Shown here: positions 4,366-9,620 of the stretch, piece after piece
Numbering within the stretch: the stretch's first letter is position 1
Layout of the letters: the number at the start of each line of letters is the position of its first letter
Origin: Microcaldota archaeon
GTDB taxonomy: Archaea > Micrarchaeota > Micrarchaeia > Micrarchaeales > Micrarchaeaceae
Assembly: GCA_021791775.1 (NCBI GenBank)
Contig: JAJYVY010000025.1
Span: forward strand, 1-11,146
Direction of reading: 5' to 3'
DNA length: 11,146 nt
Position numbers and translations under genes: made by a program
Notes under the pieces: generated by a model
Database searches by the model: none
What the model saw: the letters and a program-made list of their open reading frames with translations, nothing else
Told to the model about the DNA's origin: nothing

Positions 4366-6540
4366 TCAGCCAATATCGATTATTTTAGATGCAGTCACGT
4401 TGGCCGAGTAGACAACCCTCCCCTTTTCATTGAGCAGGTCGGCGCGGTACCTCCTGCCGCGTACAAGCCAGTGGGTCATGCCCCTTCCCTTTGGTGCATC
4501 GCAATCCAGCACCGTATCGTCAAGGTAACTAAGCCTGATGCGGCATCCATCGCATCTTACATTTATTTTTACCCGCATCTCTTTCGGGGCCTGCAGGCCG
4601 TGCAGCCTCCTGTATTCTTCAATCGGGTTGTCCAATATTGCTGTAGCATCAGGGCAATCCAAGGTCCTTATGAAAATTGCGTCGTGGGCTATCTTGAGGT
4701 TCCCGTCACGGCTTACAAAGCTTAGCGCTCCTATCCTGGCGTCCATGTGCTTGAGCTTTGCCGCCACCGCCTCTTCTTCAACATTGGTAAAAACAAGGTC
4801 ACTGGCTGCGGCTTCTGCAACGTCAGCAGCCTGCTTTAGATAAAGCTTCAGCTGGCATAGCCTTCTTATGCCGGTTTCTATATCGGAAGTGTTGTGCGCA
4901 AGAAGTAACAGGCCAACGCCTCTCTTCCTGAAATCTTGGATCCTGTAGCGGATGTCTTCCACTACTGGCGATTTTGGATCCTTCAGCATCATCTGCGCCT
5001 CCTCCATGCATATCAGCAGGCGCAATTGGCCGTCACCATTCGAATCAAGCGAATCCGCAATCGAATAAACCTGGTTGAGGAGCAGCGCATAGAAGTGTGA
5101 CCTGGTGCCAATTCCAGAATGCGACAAGTCAAATACGGCTCCCCTCCCGAGCAAATCCTCTATCTTTATCCCTTGCGCAACCGAATATTCCGGCATAACC
5201 AATATCTTCTTCAGGTTTTCGAGTGACGATTTTATGTTTTCGCCGTGCTTTGTGTATTTTACGCCGACATTTGTTCTTTTTCCGTGCATAGCTATTATCG
5301 ACTCCTCTATCTCGTTAAAGACTGCTGCCGGATCCGGTTCCCTGGTTTCCGAATATACTCTGCCGAAGGCATTCAGCAGGCACTTCTCGATAGGATTCCT
5401 GTACGGGCCAGCCGCCGCCGCAGATGCAAGGATCATGGCCAATGATTCGTAGAAGGATGAAAGGTTTGCATTGTCCGGGCAACGGAAGAAGTTTATTGGT
5501 AACTTGTCAGAGCACAACCGCACAAGGTACATCCCGTGCTGCAGCGCAAACGCATCCCATTCATCAGTCGGCGATATAACAATCATCTTCGTTGATGCAG
5601 AACAGTCCCTCACCCCGTCGAGTATGGACATAGAGGCTCTCGTCTTGCCAGAGCCTGGCAGTCCGCTTATTATAAAACCGAGGTTTAGCAGCCCTGCATC
5701 TATGCGAACTACCCTTCCGGTATCATAGACAGAATTCTTCAGGAAAGTCCCAACAGGAAGCCCTCCTTCCGCAACTGCACCCTCGTTTACTTCTATTATG
5801 TGGCTCGTGGAGTGGCAGCCTCTGAAATTTATAAGGCATTTTGCAAACTCATAGCCGAAGGGCACGAGTTTGGCCTTCGATACGTATTCAAGTGCGGTTT
5901 CTATGCTTCCTTCGAAGGGATTAGAATTGATCACGATCGTCCTTGACGATATGTAATCCCTAACCGAATCATCGCTTGCAATGAAAAGTATCTTATAAAC
6001 GCAGCCGTTCTTTAGCATCGATCTATTGAGGTTCTCCAGCACCTCATACAGCAGCGCCGCCTCTTCGGACCCGGCAAAATCCTTTCCTTGCGCGGACTTG
6101 CTCACCCTGGCGCCGATGCCTGATTCTGATATTGAATAGCCGGTATTCCTGCTCAGCTCCCCCAGCCTTTTCTCTATTCGCACCTTTTCCTTTGCTATAC
6201 TATCATATGCTTCCCTGCAGAAGATAACTATGAGCCTTCCACATGCTATTCCGGAATCGAATATATCAGATAAGAAATTCGGGCCTATGCTCTCCACGCT
6301 TCTGTAGAGGGACAGCGCATAGCCAGAAGCATCTACGTGCAGGTTCGATTTTTCCAAGCCAAGCCCCGGCAACGCCGCAGAAATCAGCCGCGCCGTGCTT
6401 TTATCCGGAAAGGAGAGCAGGGTTTGCCTCGCCGCGAAGTCGTATATCAGGCAGAATTCAGTATCTCCTATCACATCAAGGAACAGATCCGTGTCTATCG
6501 GTTTGTCAGGCAAAGAAGAAACGGCAAAAGTTTCGGTCAT
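4366..6540 (-). CDS. HerA/VirB4-like P-loop ATPase
   Basis: 724 residues. The N-terminal region (1-260) lacks a recognised motif. The RecA-like motor follows: Walker A GLPGSGKT (293-300), then a strand with ISPTDEWDAFALQHG and PINFF (348-352), the layout seen in VirB4/HerA-like ATPases (viDp..Ey..l....iNPf). Walker B is LLICMEEAQ (508-516) with E513/E514, FRKRGVG (537-543) is a likely arginine-finger region, and LLLLAHN (544-550) the sensor strand. A beta-rich C-terminal extension (about 655-724) contains CDGC and another Cys. The protein is probably a hexameric motor for DNA or protein translocation. Its ATG overlaps the upstream membrane-protein stop (ATGA), implying translational coupling. 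It differs from HerA of the HerA-NurA pair in lacking a recognisable HAS-barrel motif. No nuclease is adjacent. Confidence 0.85.
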   Translation of the reverse strand: MTETFAVSSLPDKPIDTDLFLDVIGDTEFCLIYDFAARQTLLSFPDKSTARLISAALPGLGLEKSNLHVDASGYALSLYRSVESIGPNFLSDIFDSGIACGRLIVIFCREAYDSIAKEKVRIEKRLGELSRNTGYSISESGIGARVSKSAQGKDFAGSEEAALLYEVLENLNRSMLKNGCVYKILFIASDDSVRDYISSRTIVINSNPFEGSIETALEYVSKAKLVPFGYEFAKCLINFRGCHSTSHIIEVNEGAVAEGGLPVGTFLKNSVYDTGRVVRIDAGLLNLGFIISGLPGSGKTRASMSILDGVRDCSASTKMIVISPTDEWDAFALQHGMYLVRLCSDKLPINFFRCPDNANLSSFYESLAMILASAAAAGPYRNPIEKCLLNAFGRVYSETREPDPAAVFNEIEESIIAMHGKRTNVGVKYTKHGENIKSSLENLKKILVMPEYSVAQGIKIEDLLGRGAVFDLSHSGIGTRSHFYALLLNQVYSIADSLDSNGDGQLRLLICMEEAQMMLKDPKSPVVEDIRYRIQDFRKRGVGLLLLAHNTSDIETGIRRLCQLKLYLKQAADVAEAAASDLVFTNVEEEAVAAKLKHMDARIGALSFVSRDGNLKIAHDAIFIRTLDCPDATAILDNPIEEYRRLHGLQAPKEMRVKINVRCDGCRIRLSYLDDTVLDCDAPKGRGMTHWLVRGRRYRADLLNEKGRVVYSANVTASKIIDIG

Positions 6541-6893
6541 GCAACCAACATGCAGATCAGGATTGAAATTGCCAGCGTGCTGAACAATGCAGCTACAGAC
6601 TTAGTAGAAAGCCCAATCCGCTCGGCCTTTAGCGCAATTACGGTTATTGCTGCCACGGAAGCAGCCAGCAAAGCAAAGACCGCAAAATGGCTGTAAGTAA
6701 TGAAGTATGATTGCAGTGCCAATACGGCGAAGATAACGAGCAGAAGCGATGCAAACAGAGCAAAAGAAGCAACAATCCTGGCCTCCCTTTCCTTGGAATA
6801 GAGTTTGCGCAGCTCGCGAAGCATCAAATCACAAGACCCGTGCAATGCACGGGTCGTTTCTGGCGTGCCGCGTATGGCCACAAGCAGCCACAT
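6537..6893 (-). CDS. Small membrane protein coupled to the VirB4-like ATPase
   Basis: 118 residues. A basic, helical cytoplasmic part (MLRELRKLYSKEREARI, from residue 24) is followed by three membrane segments at about 41-60, 66-88 and 99-118. The stop overlaps the ATPase start as ATGA, so the two are cotranslated and probably act together, with this protein as membrane anchor. The size, membrane content and position just before a VirB4-like ATPase recall VirB3-VirB4 or small Ced-type subunits, but sequence homology is not evident. ATG 6893 is favoured because TATA-like boxes lie about 21-28 nt upstream. M24 (6824), preceded by GTGAT, is an alternative and would put a strong hairpin (6835-6855) in the leader. 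Confidence 0.75.
   Translation of the reverse strand: MWLLVAIRGTPETTRALHGSCDLMLRELRKLYSKEREARIVASFALFASLLLVIFAVLALQSYFITYSHFAVFALLAASVAAITVIALKAERIGLSTKSVAALFSTLAISILICMLVA
6835..6855. repeat. Near-perfect inverted repeat, 10-bp arms, 1-nt centre
   Basis: GACCCGTGCA and its exact reverse complement TGCACGGGTC flank a single base. As RNA on the minus strand it folds into a 9-bp, GC-rich stem with a 3-nt loop. It lies about 40 nt inside the membrane-protein frame (codons 13-20), or immediately before the alternative start M24. Confidence 0.8.
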
Positions 6894-6910
6894 CGGCAGT
6901 ATATATCTTG

Positions 6911-6926
6911 TATAAAAGTATAAAAA
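6911..6926 (-). promoter_or_regulatory. TATA-like boxes for the membrane protein-ATPase operon
   Basis: The plus-strand sequence tataaaagtataaaaa gives two overlapping TTTTTATA/CTTTTATA boxes on the minus strand. They are centred about 21 and 28 nt from ATG 6893, in a strongly AT-rich divergent spacer (6894-6993). Confidence 0.55.
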
Positions 6927-6954
6927 TGTTTCTTTTATATATGAAAGTATAGTA

Positions 6955-6965
6955 AGATATATATA
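6955..6965 (+). promoter_or_regulatory. TATA-like box for the 6994 gene
   Basis: Alternating AT tract (atatatata) centred about 33 nt before ATG 6994, on the other side of the same divergent spacer. It predicts a leader of under 10 nt. Confidence 0.4.
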
Positions 6966-6993
6966 CCTTTATGCGGCTATAATGATATAGCAA

Positions 6994-7344
6994 ATGCGCG
7001 AGATTGGCGCTATACAAATAGATCGACTTATTCTGGTGGACCGCATGTATGGCACAAGCACAATGGAGCGCGAGCTCTATCTGGCCATATCGAACTACCT
7101 AGACGCGGTAGACAGGATGTACGCACCACAGATCTTGGACGAAGAGAAGGACCTGGAAAGGAAGCTGCGAAGAGTGAGAAGGGCAAAAAGGGTTGCAGAT
7201 GTAGTCGCAGACATAGCAAAGCTGGGCAGCATAGAGGAGAACTTCGCAGACGAGGCTGGCCTTGACGTATCGCACAGGATAGAGATACGGGAGGACAGGC
7301 AAGAACTGAAGTGGAGCATAGAGGGCAGGCGTACCCCGCAGTAA
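6994..7344 (+). CDS. Unassigned helical protein, 116 residues
   Basis: I do not recognise this protein. It has no membrane segment or cysteines. A long, highly charged helix (DEEKDLERKLRRVRRAKRVA, about 49-68) lies in the middle, and a short beta-like tail (SHRIEIREDRQELKWSIEG) ends the protein. M18 and M24 are alternative starts. ATG 6994 is preferred from promoter spacing. Divergence from the membrane protein-ATPase operon across an AT-rich spacer of about 100 bp allows it to be a partner or regulator, but nothing in the sequence shows DNA binding. A strong T-tract terminator follows directly. Confidence 0.6.
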   Translation: MREIGAIQIDRLILVDRMYGTSTMERELYLAISNYLDAVDRMYAPQILDEEKDLERKLRRVRRAKRVADVVADIAKLGSIEENFADEAGLDVSHRIEIREDRQELKWSIEGRRTPQ

Positions 7345-7352
7345 TGATGCAG

Positions 7353-7388
7353 TTTTTTCTTTTTTCTTTTTCTTTTTTATTTTTGTTT
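7353..7388 (+). terminator. Archaeal poly-T terminator
   Basis: The run of T is interrupted only by single C, A or G bases and begins 9 nt after the TAA of the 6994 gene. T-rich tracts without a hairpin are the usual archaeal intrinsic terminator. It separates this gene from the msrB-msrA operon. Confidence 0.8.
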
Positions 7389-7401
7389 AGTAAGCCAGAA
7401 G

Positions 7402-7410
7402 GCTATTTAA
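7402..7410 (+). promoter_or_regulatory. TATA-like box for msrB-msrA
   Basis: gctatttaa centred about 32 nt before the msrB ATG (7439), just after the terminator. It predicts a leader of about 6 nt. Confidence 0.45.
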
Positions 7411-7438
7411 GAATTGATACCATATTACTATTGGTAGC

Positions 7439-7894
7439 ATGAAGCTCAAGAAGCTCACAATGGCAGAGAAACTTTCGATGCTGGATGGCTGCCAGGAAGT
7501 GCCTTTTACTGGAGAGTTTGACCAAACCTTCGATAGAGGGGTATATGTATGCAGAAGGTGCGGCGCCCATCTTTTCAAATCTGAGCATAAGTTCGATGCG
7601 CACTGCGGCTGGCCCGCATTCGATAAGGAGATGAGAGGGGCAGTGAAGAAGGAGCCGGACCCCGACGGCAAGCGCACGGCGATAGCGTGCAAACGGTGCG
7701 GCGCCCATCTTGGCCATGTGTTCATAGGTGAAAGGTTCACGAAGACCAATACCAGGCACTGTGTCAATTCCCTGGCCATGAGGTTCATGCCAAATGGTAA
7801 AAGGATAAGCACGCCTGTCAGAAGGGACAAGCACACGGAGGTAATACAGAACGGCGTAATAATTGATGCCGACAACCAAGAAGAAAAGTACTAG
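7439..7894 (+). CDS. msrB: Peptide methionine (R)-S-oxide reductase MsrB
   Basis: 151 residues, the full length of a stand-alone MsrB. It reduces the R-diastereomer of methionine sulfoxide in proteins. The structural zinc site is present as two CxxC pairs: C38/C41 (VCRRCGAHLF) and C84/C87 (ACKRCGAHLGHVF). HCGWPAF (55-61) carries C56, a usual resolving-Cys position. The catalytic Cys is C108 in TRHCVNSLAMRF, where most homologues read R-Y/H-C-I/V-N-S-A/L-x-L-R-F. The ATG has only a weak ribosome-binding site, fitting an almost leaderless mRNA. msrA follows after 12 nt, so both sulfoxide epimers are handled by one operon. Confidence 0.96.
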   Translation: MKLKKLTMAEKLSMLDGCQEVPFTGEFDQTFDRGVYVCRRCGAHLFKSEHKFDAHCGWPAFDKEMRGAVKKEPDPDGKRTAIACKRCGAHLGHVFIGERFTKTNTRHCVNSLAMRFMPNGKRISTPVRRDKHTEVIQNGVIIDADNQEEKY

Positions 7895-7906
7895 GTCGAT
7901 GATGAA

Positions 7907-8428
7907 TTGGCGAAAACCGAGGTCGTAGTTCTTGGCGGAGGTTGCTCCTGGTGTACAGAAGCGATATTCTCTATGTTCGATGGAGTGGTGAAAACAGCGC
8001 CTGGGTATTCTGGAGGGACGACAAAGAATCCGACATACGAAGAGGTTTGCGCTGGCGATACGGGCCACGCAGAAGTGCTCCGTATAGAATATAACCCAGA
8101 AATCACGCCTCTCGGAAAAATCCTTGATATATTCTTCAAGATGCACGACCCAACATCCCTAAACAAGCAGGGAAATGACAAAGGCGCCCAGTACCGCTCG
8201 GCAATTTTTTACACAACAGAAAGGCAAAAAGAGGAAATAGGGAAATTCATAAAAATGCTTCAAAAAAACACCGCAAAGCCGATAGTCACGGAAGTAAAGA
8301 AACTCAAGGCATTCTACCCCGCGGAGGACTACCACAAAGACTACTTCAAAAAGAACCCGGCAAATCCGTACTGCATGTTCGTGATTAGACCTAAAGTCAA
8401 TAAGATAAAGAAAGAATTCGGGGTGTAG
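7907..8428 (+). CDS. msrA: Peptide methionine (S)-S-oxide reductase MsrA
   Basis: 173 residues. It reduces the S-diastereomer of methionine sulfoxide. Conserved blocks appear in order: GGCSWC with catalytic C13 (residues 11-16), GYSGG (33-37), GHAEVLRIEYNP (53-64), HDPTSLNKQGND (80-91), QYRSAIFY (95-102) and AEDYHKDYF (139-147). C156 in PYC could be a recycling cysteine, and C16 may also take part. The active-site Phe of the usual GCFWC motif is Ser here. The start is TTG at 7907: an in-frame TAG (the msrB stop) lies 12 nt upstream and no ATG or GTG comes between. A GGTCGATGAT stretch before it is a partial Shine-Dalgarno match. Confidence 0.96.
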   Translation: MAKTEVVVLGGGCSWCTEAIFSMFDGVVKTAPGYSGGTTKNPTYEEVCAGDTGHAEVLRIEYNPEITPLGKILDIFFKMHDPTSLNKQGNDKGAQYRSAIFYTTERQKEEIGKFIKMLQKNTAKPIVTEVKKLKAFYPAEDYHKDYFKKNPANPYCMFVIRPKVNKIKKEFGV

Positions 8429-8429
8429 A

Positions 8430-9323
8430 TCACCACTCCAGCATCACCATTCCCACTGTTATTATAACCAAACCCGGGGCGAAAGAAAGCCACTCGGCAG
8501 GGTTGACTATAAGGAAGTACACCAAGACTGGCAGCAATTCAAGGTCCGATAGTACGTATCCCGTGGCAACCACGCCTCTGCTGAATCTTACGAGCAGCTT
8601 CATCATCACGGTTTCGGAATAGAATGCCACGAACAGCCCCGCGCCCACAATGACAAGTAAAACCCAATACACTATGCCGATGCTAAGAGGCGGATAAGCC
8701 CCTCCAGTTATAGTGAGAAGCAGAAGGAATAGTACGGACTGTATGCCCTGTATATAAAATATCGTGACCTGCTTGCTCTCTAATGTCTTCACTGAAAGAT
8801 AATAGAAGTAAGTCGCCAGCCCGGCAAAGAGCGCAACCCCGACGCCTAGTCCGATCGTATTGAAATTCAGTGAATATGCTCCGTGTTGCACTGCGAGGCT
8901 CTCGGCCACCAGTCCGATGGAAACCAGGAACGCGCCAAGAGCATAATCTACTAGCTTCCTCCTGCCTTTGCTCTCTTCAAACCAGAGCAGCGCGGTGAAT
9001 ATGACTATCTCGGCAGAGGCGAAAGAGCTGGCCGCCGGGACCCCAGAATATACTATCACGGAAAAGAGGAGATAGTTGGCTACCAGGAAGCAAAGCCCGG
9101 ATAGTATCGGGTATTTCAGGTATGATACCTTTCCGACCCCTACTCTGCCGCGTGCGCTGATGAATACAAATAAGGCGGATATGCCTTCTATCACGAAAAG
9201 CAGGAAGAGCGATGATACGCTCCTGTCCATGTTCAGCAGCGCCCCGGCCCCTATGTACCAAATCGCATACGCGATACTGACTACAAGAGCCGCAGAATAA
9301 GCGGCGCTCTTGGTTGCTTTCAT
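8430..9323 (-). CDS. EamA/DMT-superfamily membrane transporter
   Basis: 297 residues with about ten membrane segments in two halves, the plan of EamA-type drug/metabolite transporters. The segment GVPAASSFASAEIVIFTALL resembles the conserved strand of the first EamA repeat (A...a.li....p.f..ll), and VVATGYVLSDLELLPVLVYF fits the equivalent place in the second. Substrate cannot be predicted; the family includes metabolite and amino-acid exporters. ATG 9323 has a TATA-like box about 26 nt upstream, fitting a leaderless transcript. Its stop is 1 nt from the stop of the convergent msrA gene. Confidence 0.8.
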   Translation of the reverse strand: MKATKSAAYSAALVVSIAYAIWYIGAGALLNMDRSVSSLFLLFVIEGISALFVFISARGRVGVGKVSYLKYPILSGLCFLVANYLLFSVIVYSGVPAASSFASAEIVIFTALLWFEESKGRRKLVDYALGAFLVSIGLVAESLAVQHGAYSLNFNTIGLGVGVALFAGLATYFYYLSVKTLESKQVTIFYIQGIQSVLFLLLLTITGGAYPPLSIGIVYWVLLVIVGAGLFVAFYSETVMMKLLVRFSRGVVATGYVLSDLELLPVLVYFLIVNPAEWLSFAPGLVIITVGMVMLEW

Positions 9324-9344
9324 ACTATAACAAACAACCTCAAG

Positions 9345-9353
9345 CTTATAAAA
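9345..9353 (-). promoter_or_regulatory. TATA-like box for the EamA-type transporter
   Basis: cttataaaa on the plus strand (TTTTATAAG on the minus strand), centred about 26 nt before ATG 9323. The remaining bases up to the tRNA (9354-9453) show no further feature. Confidence 0.55.
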
Positions 9354-9453
9354 TGTTCATGGCATCGTGCTTGTTCAATCTCACATGGCGCCAGTCCTGT
9401 CGCATTTCCTAGAAGAGATACGTAGTCTCCAACATTTCCTGTTATCGTATAAA

Positions 9454-9574
9454 CGCCAGGGTAGGGATTTGAACCCTAAAGCCCCGAAGGGCACCGGTTT
9501 TCTTTCGCATCACAGATCAGCTCTTGACGTCTTAGACTCAAGACCGGCGCGTTACCAGATTCTGCCACCCTGGC
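9454..9574 (-). tRNA. tRNA-Ser (UGA anticodon) with an intron at 37/38
   Basis: A class II tRNA read on the minus strand. Acceptor GCCAGGG (9574-9568) pairs with CCCTGGC (9461-9455), and the discriminator is G (9454), as in archaeal Ser. The anticodon stem is CCGGT (9547-9543)/ACCGG (9498-9494), and the loop is CT-TGA-G then A, giving UGA. The long variable arm is a GCCC-TTCG-GGGC hairpin (9481-9492 on the plus strand), which with the G discriminator excludes Leu. The T arm is TAGGG-TTCAAAT-CCCTA. The D stem has one A-C mismatch. The 37-nt intron is 9500-9536. CCA is not encoded. Confidence 0.92.
9500..9536 (-). other. tRNA-Ser intron with candidate box D'/C' methylation-guide elements
   Basis: On the minus strand the intron contains TCAAGA (9527-9522), complementary to U31-A36 of the host anticodon arm. 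One base later comes a perfect D box CTGA (9520-9517), then three bases, then GTGATGC (9513-9507), one mismatch from the C-box consensus RUGAUGA. By the box D+5 rule, the fifth base upstream of CTGA (A at 9525) pairs with wobble U34. This order and the short spacer resemble an archaeal D'-C' K-loop. A flanking outer C/D pair is not clear, so a guide function is inferred. Confidence 0.5.
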
Positions 9575-9596
9575 TCGCTTATCCTTAATCATGTCT

Positions 9597-9606
9597 ATTA
9601 TTTAAG
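9597..9606 (-). promoter_or_regulatory. TATA-like box for tRNA-Ser
   Basis: attatttaag on the plus strand (CTTAAATAAT on the minus strand), centred about 27 nt before the 5' end of tRNA-Ser at 9574. Confidence 0.5.
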
Positions 9607-9611
9607 ATTTT

Positions 9612-9617
9612 GGTGAT
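9612..9617 (+). promoter_or_regulatory. Shine-Dalgarno GGTGAT deciding a TTG start at 9621
   Basis: Six bases complementary to the archaeal 16S rRNA 3' end. No in-frame ATG occurs before the Walker A motif, so this site 3-5 nt before TTG 9621 is the best indicator of the ATPase start. Confidence 0.5.
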
Positions 9618-9620
9618 TGT

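Noticed and set aside
7387..8146. Long minus-strand open frames opposite msrB and msrA
   Set aside because: The plus strand encodes complete MsrB and MsrA with all catalytic motifs.
9454..9574. tRNA-Leu reading of the class II tRNA
   Set aside because: The anticodon loop gives UGA and the discriminator is G, both fitting Ser; archaeal Leu tRNAs carry A at that site.
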